64,000 nucleotides of DNA from Palsa-295 sp963781105 (lineage in GTDB: Bacteria > Acidobacteriota > Terriglobia > Acidiferrales > UBA7541). How positions within the stretch are numbered: the first letter of the stretch is position 1; each line of letters begins with the position of its first letter. Both the position numbers and the translations under genes were made by a program. Where the stretch lies: the NCBI GenBank assembly GCA_963781105.1, contig CAWAED010000010.1, positions 62,001 to 126,000 of the forward strand, in the 5' to 3' direction. Positions 41,435-51,272 of this stretch are shown here, piece by piece. The notes under the pieces were generated by a model. That model saw only the letters and a list, made by a program, of their open reading frames with translations, was not told the origin of the DNA and searched no databases.

Positions 41435-43858
41435 GTGTCGCGTTCAGCACAACAAGTCCTCGAATTCGATCGCTTGAAAGAAATCGTCAGCGGCTACACC
41501 ACCTGTGCACCCGGACGACGTGCCATCGAATCACTAGCACCGCAGCAAGACGTCGCCGCGCTCGGCGCGGAATTTACGCTAATCAACGAAGCAGTCGCGT
41601 ACTTGCGCGCCGGTTCTGAACTTGGCTTTGGCTCGCTAGCCGATCCCGAGTCGTGGCTCGCACGCCTGGAGGTCCCCGCGTCCGTTCTTTCCGTTGGCGA
41701 GTTGCTCGACGCCACGTCCCTGATGGAACTGGTCCACGTCGTCCGCCAGACTTTCAAAGAAGACGCCGCCAAGCATCCGCAGCTTTCCGCCCGCGGCGCT
41801 GCTCTCGCCGATTTGCGCCATCTCACCACAGCGATTCGCCGCGCGATTCTTCCCAATGGTGAAATCAGCGACGATGCTTCGCCGCAACTCCGCCGCATCC
41901 GCACCGGCATCGCACAAGGCCGCGACAAAATTCGCCGCTCGCTCGAAAGTATTCTCCGCGTGCGCGGTGAAACCACCGGCGAAGATTACGTCACCCTGCG
42001 CAACGACCGCTTCGTGATCCCCGTGCGCGCCTCGGAGCGCCGCAACGTCCCCGGCGTGGTTCATGGCGCCAGCTCCACCGGCCAAACCGTTTTCGTCGAG
42101 CCGCTCGAAGCGATTGACCTCAATAACCGTCTCGTTCAGCTTTCCGAAGAAGAACTCGTCGAAATTTCGCGAATTCTGGCGGAACTCACCGAGCGCCTCC
42201 GAGCCGACCGTACCGCGCTCAGCGCGGCAGCCGCGCAAATCGCGCATCTCGATTCCGTTTTTGCTCGCGCGAGATTTGCGCGCGAAATTGATTGCGTGAT
42301 GCCCACATTTCAGGAAGGCAATTTCCTGCGCCTTGATTCGGCGCGCAATCCTGTGCTCGAAGCGAAGCTGCGTCCACTCGGCCGCAAAGCCGTTCCGCTT
42401 TCGCTCGCGCTCGGCGGCGACGAAACCGTCATGGTCATCAGTGGTCCCAACACTGGTGGCAAAACTGTCGCGCTGAAATCCGTCGGTCTCGCCGCGCTTT
42501 CCGCGCAATCCGCCATTCCCGTCGCGGCCGAACGCGCCGAGTTGCCCGTCTTCGACCGCATCCTCGCCGATATCGGCGACGAGCAGTCCATCGCCGCGGA
42601 CCTCTCCACCTTTTCGGCGCACATCGTCAATCTGAAATCGATGCTGGACGTTGCCACCGATCGCTCGTTGATTCTCGTGGACGAAATGGGCACCGGCACG
42701 GCTCCGGAAGAAGGCGCGGCCCTCGCCGTCGCACTGCTCGAGGAATTCCGTGCGCGCCGCGCGCTCACCATCGCCACCACGCATCACGACCGCCTGAAAT
42801 CCTACGCCTCCACTACACCCGGCATCGTCAACGCCGCCACGGAATTCGACGAAGAAAATCTCCAGCCCACCTATCGCCTTCTCGTCGGAGTCCCCGGCAC
42901 CTCTAGTGGCATCGAAATCGCCCGTCGCCTCGGCCTTCCCGTCCGCGTAGTCGAACACGCTCGCGCCAGCCTTTCTCCCGAATCGCGGGAGGCCCGCGAC
43001 CTGATCGCCTACCTCCATCGCAGCCGCGACGAAATGGAACAAATCAAGCAGCAAGCGCTCGACGAACTCACGCAACTGGAAGCCGAACGCCGCTCGCTGC
43101 AAACCGAATGGGTCGAACGCCAGAAAAAACGCATTGCCGATCTCGAACGCAATTTTCAGGAAACACAGAAGCGCCTGGAATCCGAAATCGCGCGGCTCGC
43201 CGAAGAGATTCGCGACCGCACCCTGCGTGCGCAGATCGAAAAGCAATCCGGCAAGCGTATTGCAAAAATCGGCGCGGAAGCCCGCGCGGACGCCAACGCC
43301 GCAGTCGTCGAAACGCTCGCCGCCTCTCAAGAGGATCTGGGAGTTTCGCCAAGCGCCGCCGGCAAGCCCGTCGCTCCTGAGCGGCTTTCCGCCGGCCAGC
43401 GAATCACTGTGAAAAATTTCAAGCAACCGGTCGTCTTCCGCCGCCACGATGGCCGCATGGCCGAAATCGAAGCAGGCCCGCTGCGCATGCGCGTCCCGCT
43501 AAGCGACGTGATCGCTGTCGAAACCGACAAACCGCAGACCGCGAAGCCGGAAGCAACAGCTGGCGCTCAGCGCCAAGGCATCACGGTCCACGCGCAATCC
43601 AGCGATGAGCCGGTCGCCGATGAAATCAACGTGATCGGCTGCACCGTCGAAGAAGCCGTTCGTCGCGTGGACAAATTCATTGACGAAGCCGCCCTGGCCG
43701 GCAAGCCAAGCGTCCGCGTAATCCACGGCCACGGCATGGGCGCCCTCCGCCGCGGCTTGGGCGAATTCTTGTCCACACATCCGCTGGTGGAAAGTATTCG
43801 CCACGAGACTGAAGACCGCGGCGGCGCGGCCATCACGATTGCCGAGTTGAGAGCATAG
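41435..43858 (+). CDS. mutS2: MutS2 family ATPase/endonuclease
   Basis: This 807-residue protein has the MutS core without the mismatch-reading N-terminus, as in MutS2: an N-terminal clamp and lever region, Walker A GPNTGGKT at 337-344, Walker B ILVDEMGTGTAPEEG, and the ATHHDRL segment. A coiled coil follows (about 515-620), then a KOW-like part and a C-terminal Smr domain with IHGHGMGALRRGLGEFL. MutS2 proteins suppress recombination or rescue collided ribosomes in different bacteria. The start is the GTG at 41435 with ACGAGGC upstream. Confidence 0.95.
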   Translation: MSRSAQQVLEFDRLKEIVSGYTTCAPGRRAIESLAPQQDVAALGAEFTLINEAVAYLRAGSELGFGSLADPESWLARLEVPASVLSVGELLDATSLMELVHVVRQTFKEDAAKHPQLSARGAALADLRHLTTAIRRAILPNGEISDDASPQLRRIRTGIAQGRDKIRRSLESILRVRGETTGEDYVTLRNDRFVIPVRASERRNVPGVVHGASSTGQTVFVEPLEAIDLNNRLVQLSEEELVEISRILAELTERLRADRTALSAAAAQIAHLDSVFARARFAREIDCVMPTFQEGNFLRLDSARNPVLEAKLRPLGRKAVPLSLALGGDETVMVISGPNTGGKTVALKSVGLAALSAQSAIPVAAERAELPVFDRILADIGDEQSIAADLSTFSAHIVNLKSMLDVATDRSLILVDEMGTGTAPEEGAALAVALLEEFRARRALTIATTHHDRLKSYASTTPGIVNAATEFDEENLQPTYRLLVGVPGTSSGIEIARRLGLPVRVVEHARASLSPESREARDLIAYLHRSRDEMEQIKQQALDELTQLEAERRSLQTEWVERQKKRIADLERNFQETQKRLESEIARLAEEIRDRTLRAQIEKQSGKRIAKIGAEARADANAAVVETLAASQEDLGVSPSAAGKPVAPERLSAGQRITVKNFKQPVVFRRHDGRMAEIEAGPLRMRVPLSDVIAVETDKPQTAKPEATAGAQRQGITVHAQSSDEPVADEINVIGCTVEEAVRRVDKFIDEAALAGKPSVRVIHGHGMGALRRGLGEFLSTHPLVESIRHETEDRGGAAITIAELRA

Positions 43859-43860
43859 GC

Positions 43861-43889
43861 TTGACGACACGAGCAGATTCCAGTAGAAT
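43861..43889 (+). promoter_or_regulatory. Promoter of the PIN-domain module
   Basis: TTGACG (43861-43866), 17 bases, TAGAAT (43884-43889), about 37 bases before the first gene. The -10 lies inside the 10-bp tandem repeat. Confidence 0.6.
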
Positions 43890-43914
43890 CTAGTAGATTC
43901 TAGTAGAGGGTACT
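43875..43914. repeat. 10-bp tandem repeat overlapping the promoter
   Basis: Four consecutive 10-base units (AGATTCCAGT, AGAATCTAGT, AGATTCTAGT, AGAGGGTACT) start at 43875; the first three differ at only one or two positions. Within them AGAATCT (43885-43891) and AGATTCT (43895-43901) also form an inverted repeat. The period equals one helical turn, so identical sites would face the same side of the DNA: a likely autoregulatory operator. Confidence 0.65.
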
Positions 43915-43925
43915 GGAGTTGCCTT

Positions 43926-44294
43926 ATGCCCAAGCAGAAAATGGTTACCGTCGAGCAGCGCGCCGTCGGAACCTATAATTGGAATGACGTTGAGCAAGCC
44001 CGCATCGAACGCAACCTGTTCGCCTTCGATGGCGAAGTCTCCGAAAAGCTGCGCTTTTGCAAGAATCGCAATGGGCGCCATAACCGCGTTCATCTAGTTA
44101 TCGAGGAATCGAGTTTCGTCGAACTGTTCGCGAGTGCTGTGAAAAACGGCGTCTTTTCCGAACCGGCTATCCGTCGCTTGCGAAGTGTTTTGGATGAAAG
44201 AGGCGATCCTTTCCTGGAAGTCATCGGGACGACTGGGGACGGAACGTTGTCGTCGGATATTGACAAAGAGTTGTACGGGGAAAGCTCGGCTTGA
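43926..44294 (+). CDS. Putative antitoxin-like protein of the PIN module
   Basis: This 122-residue protein immediately precedes a PIN-domain gene and overlaps it (TTGA). It has no helix-turn-helix or AbrB-like motif that I recognise; the charged middle segment EKLRFCKNRNGRHNRVHLVIEESSFVELFASAVKNGVF and the tail LEVIGTTGDGTLSSDIDKELYGES are its main features. Gene order, overlap, and a promoter covered by repeats argue that it is the antitoxin. It is longer than typical VapB (70-90 residues). The ATG at 43926 follows GGAG. No family is claimed. Confidence 0.6.
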   Translation: MPKQKMVTVEQRAVGTYNWNDVEQARIERNLFAFDGEVSEKLRFCKNRNGRHNRVHLVIEESSFVELFASAVKNGVFSEPAIRRLRSVLDERGDPFLEVIGTTGDGTLSSDIDKELYGESSA

Positions 44295-44710
44295 GCATTT
44301 TCGTCGATACGTGGGGATGGCTCGCGATGGCCGATCCTCGGGACTCCTGCCATGGGCAGGCTGTGCGTTACTACCGGGAATTCAGCCGCGGCGCGGGCGA
44401 GGTCTTAACATCCAACTTCGTTCTCGATGAGACATTCACGCTCTTGTTCGGGCGCCGCCCCCATCACGAGGCATTGCGTTTTTCTTCCGGTCTCTTGCAA
44501 TCGTCATTCATTCGCATCGAAGTGGTCACCGAATCGAGATTTCATCAGGCGTTCGAGCTACGCAAGAAATTCCGCGACAAACCGGGGATTTCCTTTACGG
44601 ACCTGAGTACCATGGCCATCATGATCGAGCTTAAAGTGACCGACGTTCTGACCGGCGACGCACATTTCAGACACGTCGGTCTCGGATTTAGAATACTTCC
44701 TGACAGCTGA
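44291..44710 (+). CDS. PIN-domain ribonuclease, VapC-like toxin
   Basis: This 139-residue protein has the four-acid PIN signature: Asp6 in SIFVDTWGW, Glu47 in VLDETFTLL, Asp104 in SFTDLSTMAIM and Asp123 in LTGDAHFR. PIN toxins such as VapC cut RNA in a Mg-dependent way. The start is the TTG at 44291, overlapping the antitoxin-like stop, with GGGGAAAG upstream. This branch (WGW and TDLSTMA motifs) is annotated as PIN nucleases of toxin-antitoxin type in many genomes; the target RNA is unknown. Confidence 0.85.
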   Translation: MSIFVDTWGWLAMADPRDSCHGQAVRYYREFSRGAGEVLTSNFVLDETFTLLFGRRPHHEALRFSSGLLQSSFIRIEVVTESRFHQAFELRKKFRDKPGISFTDLSTMAIMIELKVTDVLTGDAHFRHVGLGFRILPDS

Positions 44711-44751
44711 GGTTCGATCCCATCGCTGAAGCCGGCTCATTCGCGGATCGC

Positions 44752-46473
44752 GTGAAGCAGCAGGCGGACATTGTCCGCGTCGTCGGCGAATACGTGCGCC
44801 TGAAGAAAACAGGCCAGAATTTCACCGGACTCTGCCCGTTCCACCAAGAAAAGACGCCCTCGTTCGCCGTGCATCCCACGAAACAGATCTACCACTGTTT
44901 CGGCTGCGGCAAGGGTGGCGACGTTTTCCAATTTGTGATGGAGCTGGAAAAGTCCACGTTCCCTGAAGCTGTGCGCACCGTCGCTGAAAAATGCGGCATT
45001 GCAATCCCCAGGCCGCGCGAACGCTCGCCAGAAGAGCGCAAGGAAAATCAACAGCGCTCTGCGCTCGTGGAAATGCACCGCGAAGCCGCCGCGTTCTTCG
45101 CGCGCCAGTTGCACGACAGCGCGGAAGGCAAAGTCGCCTACGCATATCTCGAAGATCGCGGCCTGAATAAGGAAGCCATCACGCACTTCGGTCTGGGCTT
45201 CGCGCCCTCGGCCGGCGATGCGCTGTTCCGTTTCTTGAAGCAAAAGTATCCCGAAAAACTTCTGGAAGTATCCGGCATCGTCTCGCGCGACCAGAACGGC
45301 AACCGCTTCTATGATCGTTTCCGCCGCCGCATCATGTTCCCGATCTCGAACGAATCCGGCAAAGTGATCGCGTTCGGTGGCCGCGCCATGGGCGACGACA
45401 TGCCGAAATACATGAATTCCCCCGAAACGCCGATTTATTCCAAAAGCAACGTGCTCTACCACCTCGACCGCGCCAAAGAGGCTCTGCGCCAAAGCGATTT
45501 CGCGGTTCTCGTCGAAGGGTACATGGACGCGATCGCCGTCGCACGCGCTGGCGTCGGCAACGTAGTCGCCAGCTGCGGCACCAGCCTAGCTGAGCCGCAA
45601 ACAAAACTGCTCGCGCGCTTCACCCGCCGCATCGTCGTGAATTACGATCCAGACACCGCCGGCCAGGCCGCCACTGAACGCTCGCTAACGCTGCTGCTCG
45701 AAAAAGAATTCGATGTGCGCGTTCTCGCGCTCCCAGGCGGCGCCGATCCCGATAAATTCATAAAGGAACAAGGCGTCGAAGCCTACAAGAAGCTCCTCAT
45801 GCAAGCCCCGCCCTATCTCGATTACCTCATCTCCCGCGCCCGCCAAATGGATCGCTCCACCGCACAGGGAAAAGTCGCCGCGCTAAATTTCCTGATGCCC
45901 TACGTTCAGCGCCTCCCCAATCGCCTTGTGCGCTCTGAATGGGCCACGCGCATCGCTTCCGAATTGCGGGTGGATGAGCCCGTCCTGCGCGCTGCCTTGC
46001 GCCGCGCCGCAGACGAGCGTCGCAGCGAAGTGAAACCGAAAGCCGAGCTGCTCACGCCGGCGGTGAAGCGTGCCGAACGCCAGCTGATTCGCATGCTCTT
46101 CGAAGCCGAGGAATTCCGCGAAAAGCTGGCGCGCGAAATTGCCAGCGACGATCTCCATCGCGGCTTGGAAACCGCAAAAATCTTTGACACCCTATTCGTC
46201 ACGATCCACAAGAACGAAAAACCAGACGCGGCAGTCCTCGCCGCCGCACTCGAAGAAAAGGACCGCCGGCTGCTCTTCGAAATCCTCTTCGAAGCTCTCC
46301 CCGAAGCCACCTGGGACGACGCGGCCAGTTGCCTCGATTTTCTGCGCAGCCGCCACCTCGAACAGGAGCTCGCCGATTTGCAAAAGCAGCTCGAAGCCAA
46401 GCCTGCCCCAGACGAACTCCGCAGGATTGTCACCCGCCGCCTGGAATTGCAGAAGTTGCTGGCCAGCCACTAA
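44752..46473 (+). CDS. dnaG: DNA primase DnaG
   Basis: DnaG makes RNA primers for replication. The CHC2 zinc finger is Cys28, His31, Cys49 and Cys52 (LCPFHQEKTPSF and YHCFGCGKGG). The TOPRIM core has VLVEGYMDAIAV with Glu255 and NYDPDTAG with Asp299 and Asp301. The C-terminal half has the helicase-binding helical region. The only canonical start is the GTG at 44752. The frame continues upstream to a TGA at 44701, and the residues there (FADR directly before) resemble the usual DnaG N-terminus, so some residues may be lost or a non-canonical start may be used. rpoD follows, as in many bacteria. Confidence 0.94.
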   Translation: MKQQADIVRVVGEYVRLKKTGQNFTGLCPFHQEKTPSFAVHPTKQIYHCFGCGKGGDVFQFVMELEKSTFPEAVRTVAEKCGIAIPRPRERSPEERKENQQRSALVEMHREAAAFFARQLHDSAEGKVAYAYLEDRGLNKEAITHFGLGFAPSAGDALFRFLKQKYPEKLLEVSGIVSRDQNGNRFYDRFRRRIMFPISNESGKVIAFGGRAMGDDMPKYMNSPETPIYSKSNVLYHLDRAKEALRQSDFAVLVEGYMDAIAVARAGVGNVVASCGTSLAEPQTKLLARFTRRIVVNYDPDTAGQAATERSLTLLLEKEFDVRVLALPGGADPDKFIKEQGVEAYKKLLMQAPPYLDYLISRARQMDRSTAQGKVAALNFLMPYVQRLPNRLVRSEWATRIASELRVDEPVLRAALRRAADERRSEVKPKAELLTPAVKRAERQLIRMLFEAEEFREKLAREIASDDLHRGLETAKIFDTLFVTIHKNEKPDAAVLAAALEEKDRRLLFEILFEALPEATWDDAASCLDFLRSRHLEQELADLQKQLEAKPAPDELRRIVTRRLELQKLLASH

Positions 46474-46868
46474 TCAAAATCTGTCAACCCGGCGCCCGCA
46501 TGGCAAAGAACTGCCCGCATCGCGCACATGGCCCGCGCATCTAGTGAGATAGGGTTTGGGCCGCGGACTCCGCAAACCATCGCTCGCACAATAACTTACG
46601 ACGCATCGTTGACTCACCCAGACCGCATGTTATATATTTGTAGGGTTTTGGAGGAAACGGGCGGCACTCTTCGCGCATCATATACGTGTGTGAGGGCAGG
46701 CGCGGCGGTGCTGGCACGGGCGCGGAATCGGCGACGGGTTCGGAGTTCGTCTTAAAATATCCGTTTAAATGCTGTTAACGCAATGTGCGCCGTGGTGTCT
46801 CACCACGGTCGCTTTGCATTTTACGGACTCGTTTACGCGCATGGCCTGACCTCTGCAAGGGAGGAAGT
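46474..46868. other. Intergenic region before rpoD
   Basis: About 395 bases with the rpoD promoter (46609-46636) and an unusually AT-rich stretch near 46750. I see no protein-coding frame in it and no terminator after dnaG. The 5' leader of rpoD would be about 225 bases long, room for further control, but no recognised structure was found. Confidence 0.5.
46609..46636 (+). promoter_or_regulatory. Promoter of rpoD
   Basis: TTGACT (46609-46614), 16 bases, TATATA (46631-46636), placed about 230 bases before the rpoD GTG. Confidence 0.55.
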
Positions 46869-48596
<1,728 letters not shown>

Positions 48597-48644
48597 CCGG
48601 CGTGCTCACAATCAGGTTGAATCGTGAAGGGCTTTTGCAGGCGT

Positions 48645-48700
48645 GGGGCGGGTCTCAGACCCGTGGTTTGCGTCCCGCATGATTTCGCGGGACCCGCCCC
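48645..48700. repeat. Hairpin repeat, copy 1
   Basis: GGGGCGGGTC (48645-48654) and GACCCGCCCC (48691-48700) form a perfect 10-bp outer stem, with two inner hairpins (GGGTC-TCA-GACCC and GTCCCGC...GCGGGAC), so the unit could fold as a three-way junction. It shares order and sequence with the element at 49863-49916. Confidence 0.65.
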
Positions 48701-48720
48701 AGCTATTGCAAACGCAACGT

Positions 48721-49278
48721 TCAGCTCTCCAAGGTCTCCTGCAGCCGGTTCAAGGCTTCAAACCAATACGCCTTCATCTTCGCGCATTCTTTCGAACTCG
48801 AAAGTTTCATGTGATCCACGGCCGCTTGGCTCTTTCCTGCGTCCTTGGCGTAGAAATTCACGCTCAAACGGCTCGCTCCACCGTCCCACTTGGCGCGCAA
48901 AGATTTGTTCGGCGTCGCCGTAGTGATTTCGATTTGCGCGTCAGGCAGCCAGCGCTTCCGCAACTTTTCATCCGTCCACGATTCGTACAACTTCGTCATC
49001 GGTACACTCAACGTGCGGCTTCCGGACGCCGCAAATTCGCCATCGCACTTCTGAAATTGTTCGCGGATGCCGCGCGCGTGCTCGTACGGAACAGCAATCA
49101 CCTGAGCCCACCACGGGCCTACCTTGTGCGTCTTGGCCAAATACGCTGAAATATCCTGGTGCCGCCACTTCTTCGCGCCTGCCTTGTCCAGAATCTTGAA
49201 CCACTCCAGCCAGGTTTTCCCCGTGCGCTCCTTCACCGCCTCGTCGCTCATCCTCTTTGCTTCCCGCGGCTTCTTCAT
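48721..49278 (-). CDS. DUF4287 plus SRPBCC-like protein
   Basis: This 185-residue protein has an N-terminal segment like DUF4287 (MSDEAVKERTGKTWLEWFKILDKAGAKKWRHQDISAYLAKTHKVGPWWAQVIAVPYEHARG), followed by an SRPBCC/AHSA1-like domain (SVPMTKLYESWTDEKLRKRWLPDAQIEITTATPNKSLRAKW). The order is common in environmental bacteria. Function is not known. The second ATG, at 49276-49278, is at the right distance from AGGAGTG; one codon-pair upstream (49284) is too close. The DUF2231 gene on the same strand ends 11 bases upstream. Confidence 0.8.
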   Translation of the reverse strand: MKKPREAKRMSDEAVKERTGKTWLEWFKILDKAGAKKWRHQDISAYLAKTHKVGPWWAQVIAVPYEHARGIREQFQKCDGEFAASGSRTLSVPMTKLYESWTDEKLRKRWLPDAQIEITTATPNKSLRAKWDGGASRLSVNFYAKDAGKSQAAVDHMKLSSSKECAKMKAYWFEALNRLQETLES

Positions 49279-49289
49279 CGGCATCACTC

Positions 49290-49751
49290 CTATTTTTGTT
49301 GCTGTGCCGTCGCCCAATTCACCGCCGAGCCATAGCCGTACACCAGTTGCGCACCGCGATCGGTACCGATCGTCAGCAGTACCGCAAGCACGACCAGCCC
49401 CAGCAGCAGCACCTTCCGCAGTTTCGCTGTGAAATCCCTGCGCGTGAAAAACGCGAACATGCACAATCCGATCGCCAGGCTCGTCGCTGTCAACATCAGC
49501 GTCTCGTGAATTCCCACCGCGCGCTGCGCCTCGCCCGGCGCCACTGAATTTGCCGCCGCCAGGCCGGTCATCACGGTAATAATCGCTGCCAGCGTCCCCA
49601 GGTAGAGCAGTCGCGTTGCAGTTCGCTGGAGTTCATCGCTCGCGCGCCACACCGCCAGCACTTCAAAAAGCAGCGCCGCCAGCCACAACACGATAGGGAA
49701 GTGCACAAACATCGGATGCAAATTCAACGCAGCTCTCATACCCGGAAGCAT
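49290..49751 (-). CDS. DUF2231-like four-helix membrane protein
   Basis: This 153-residue protein has four hydrophobic helices (about 15-34, 48-66, 83-103, 115-131). The N-terminal motif LHPMFVHFPIVLWLAALLFEV and the later GIHETLMLTATSLAIG place histidines at helix ends, as in DUF2231 proteins, which may bind heme. The ATG at 49749-49751 follows AGGAGGT. It is probably cotranscribed with the DUF4287 gene. Confidence 0.82.
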   Translation of the reverse strand: MLPGMRAALNLHPMFVHFPIVLWLAALLFEVLAVWRASDELQRTATRLLYLGTLAAIITVMTGLAAANSVAPGEAQRAVGIHETLMLTATSLAIGLCMFAFFTRRDFTAKLRKVLLLGLVVLAVLLTIGTDRGAQLVYGYGSAVNWATAQQQK

Positions 49752-49862
49752 CGGTCTTCACCTCCTAATCCTGTTACGCCACAGTGAAGCGGATTATCCG
49801 CCAGCCGCCGCGCAACGTAAACTGCAGTATAATCCGCGCCCTCAGCGGGCTAAGATTTTGTA

Positions 49863-49916
49863 GCGGCGGTCTTCAGACGCGTTTTTGCGTCCCGGATGAC
49901 CTTCCGGGACCGCCAG
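49863..49916. repeat. Hairpin repeat, copy 2
   Basis: GGCGGTC (49865-49871) pairs with GACCGCC (49908-49914), enclosing GTCCCGG...CCGGGAC. The interior also has the CAGAC...TTTGCGTCCCG...GGGAC order of copy 1 at 48645. It sits in the gap before the DUF3052 gene. Confidence 0.6.
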
Positions 49917-49966
49917 CCGTTGCATTTGAATTCCCGTCAGAGGGTTCCAGACGCACCGCGGGTCCC

Positions 49967-50386
49967 GTGAATAAGACATCGAAACCTCGACCAGCCGAAC
50001 GCGACTACTCGCACCGTTTGCTGATAGATAAATTGGGTGTGAAGCGAGGACAGCGAATTGCGGTACTAGGAGTGGAAAGCGCGGAATTTCTGAAAGACCT
50101 CGCCGCCCGCGCGCCAGACTACTCGCGCGGAAAACCCATCGCTGGCGCTGACCTCATCTTCCTTTCAGCAGAAGCAATAACAGATCTAACGAACCTGAAA
50201 TCCCTCGCGCGCTCCCTCCCCCAAAACGGCGCGATCTGGGTCGTCTACCCAAAGGGGCAAACCCACATCCGCGAGATTGACGTAATCACCGCGGGCAAAT
50301 CCGCAGGCCTCACGGACAACAAAGTCTGCGGCTTTTCCGCCACCCATACAGCCCTGCGCTTCTGCATTCCTCGCGCGAATCGCTAA
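49967..50386 (+). CDS. DUF3052-family protein
   Basis: This 139-residue soluble protein matches the DUF3052 pattern: KPRPAERDYSHRLLIDKLGVKRGQRIAVLGV, ADLIFLSAEAITDLTNLKSLARSLPQNGAIWVVYPKGQ, and DNKVCGFSATHTALRF near the end. Function is unknown; in some genomes it is near transporters or stress genes. I start it at the GTG at 49967. The frame is open to 49784, but that part runs through the hairpin repeat. The 3' end overlaps the convergent gene by 77 bases. A TATAAT is at 49828-49833. Confidence 0.75.
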   Translation: MNKTSKPRPAERDYSHRLLIDKLGVKRGQRIAVLGVESAEFLKDLAARAPDYSRGKPIAGADLIFLSAEAITDLTNLKSLARSLPQNGAIWVVYPKGQTHIREIDVITAGKSAGLTDNKVCGFSATHTALRFCIPRANR

Positions 50387-51197
50387 GACGGCGCAGAGAT
50401 TCGGGCGATATCCGGAGCGGAAGGTAAAACACTGGTACCAGCCCCGAATCAGTCAAGGCATCTTCAGGGGCGGCAATCCCTGCGGTGCGGCCAAAACGCT
50501 CCCCCGAGCGCGTCCAATACTGATAAAAGCCTTCGTTCCAATACCCGATTGTCACCTCGCCGTCGCGAAGAATCGTTCGGGCAGCGAATTCGCGTCTGAG
50601 GGACACAAGTATCGCGATCGTCAACACCACTAGGAAGAGCAACTGGAGCAGGATTGCGGGTCGCAAATAAATGGCGTGAATGGCCGATTGACGATTTTGC
50701 ACGACGTGCCAAAGAATTCCGCTCATCGTGAAGCAGGCGATGACCAAAAGCAAAAAGCTTAACTTGGCAGAGGAAGGCCAGTGGACCTGGTGCGGCGGCG
50801 CCAGCGCAGTCAACGCCTTCCATTGTCGCGGAGTTTCCGGCGCCCGCAGCGACGAGGGTGCCGGATCAGCGGCATCGACCTTTGGCGCGTGTACGTTCAA
50901 CGTTAGCGCCGAATCGCGAAATTCCACTCGTGTTTTCTGTGATAAATAAGCCCAACCGAGCCCGAGTAACAGCAGCACGGCTGCGCAGCCCCAATATTTC
51001 CAGTCCACTTGAAAAAGGAACGGCGGCACGCTCACTGCGCACCACGCAACCACGAACGCGAACCGTCCGTATTGTGGGGACTCGATGCGCGCCCTTGCCG
51101 TAACTGTTCCGCAGTCCAGCCCGCAGTGCGGACATGACGGTGGGTCAACCGGGGACGTGAAAACGGATCCGCAACGCGGGCAGGTTATTTCTCCCAT
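50310..51197 (-). CDS. Zinc-ribbon membrane protein (paralogue 1)
   Basis: This 295-residue protein starts with a zinc ribbon (CPRCGSVFTSPVDPPSCPHCG) and has about four hydrophobic segments (46-63, 70-86, 146-166 and 180-200), followed by a cytoplasmic tail with a TILRDGEVTIGYWN strand. Its order of parts (ribbon, two helices, linker, two helices, tail with VPVFY near the end) matches the next gene at 51273, so they are tandem paralogues. The end of the frame overlaps the convergent DUF3052 gene. The family is not known to me. Confidence 0.68.
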   Translation of the reverse strand: MGEITCPRCGSVFTSPVDPPSCPHCGLDCGTVTARARIESPQYGRFAFVVAWCAVSVPPFLFQVDWKYWGCAAVLLLLGLGWAYLSQKTRVEFRDSALTLNVHAPKVDAADPAPSSLRAPETPRQWKALTALAPPHQVHWPSSAKLSFLLLVIACFTMSGILWHVVQNRQSAIHAIYLRPAILLQLLFLVVLTIAILVSLRREFAARTILRDGEVTIGYWNEGFYQYWTRSGERFGRTAGIAAPEDALTDSGLVPVFYLPLRISPESLRRLSDSREECRSAGLYGWRKSRRLCCP

Positions 51198-51272
51198 GCG
51201 GCAATCATAGCATCAGTAACTATCTCAGCGCTTCGGTGGGCGCAAAGTTTGTCTGGGGGAAGGAAAAGGCCC

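Noticed and set aside
41636..43447. Long minus-strand open frame across mutS2
   Set aside because: Shadow of mutS2; composition is an antisense echo and no motif is present.
44711..44730. GGTTCGATCC resembling a tRNA T-loop
   Set aside because: No flanking stem, acceptor or anticodon arm; the bases lie at the dnaG N-terminus.
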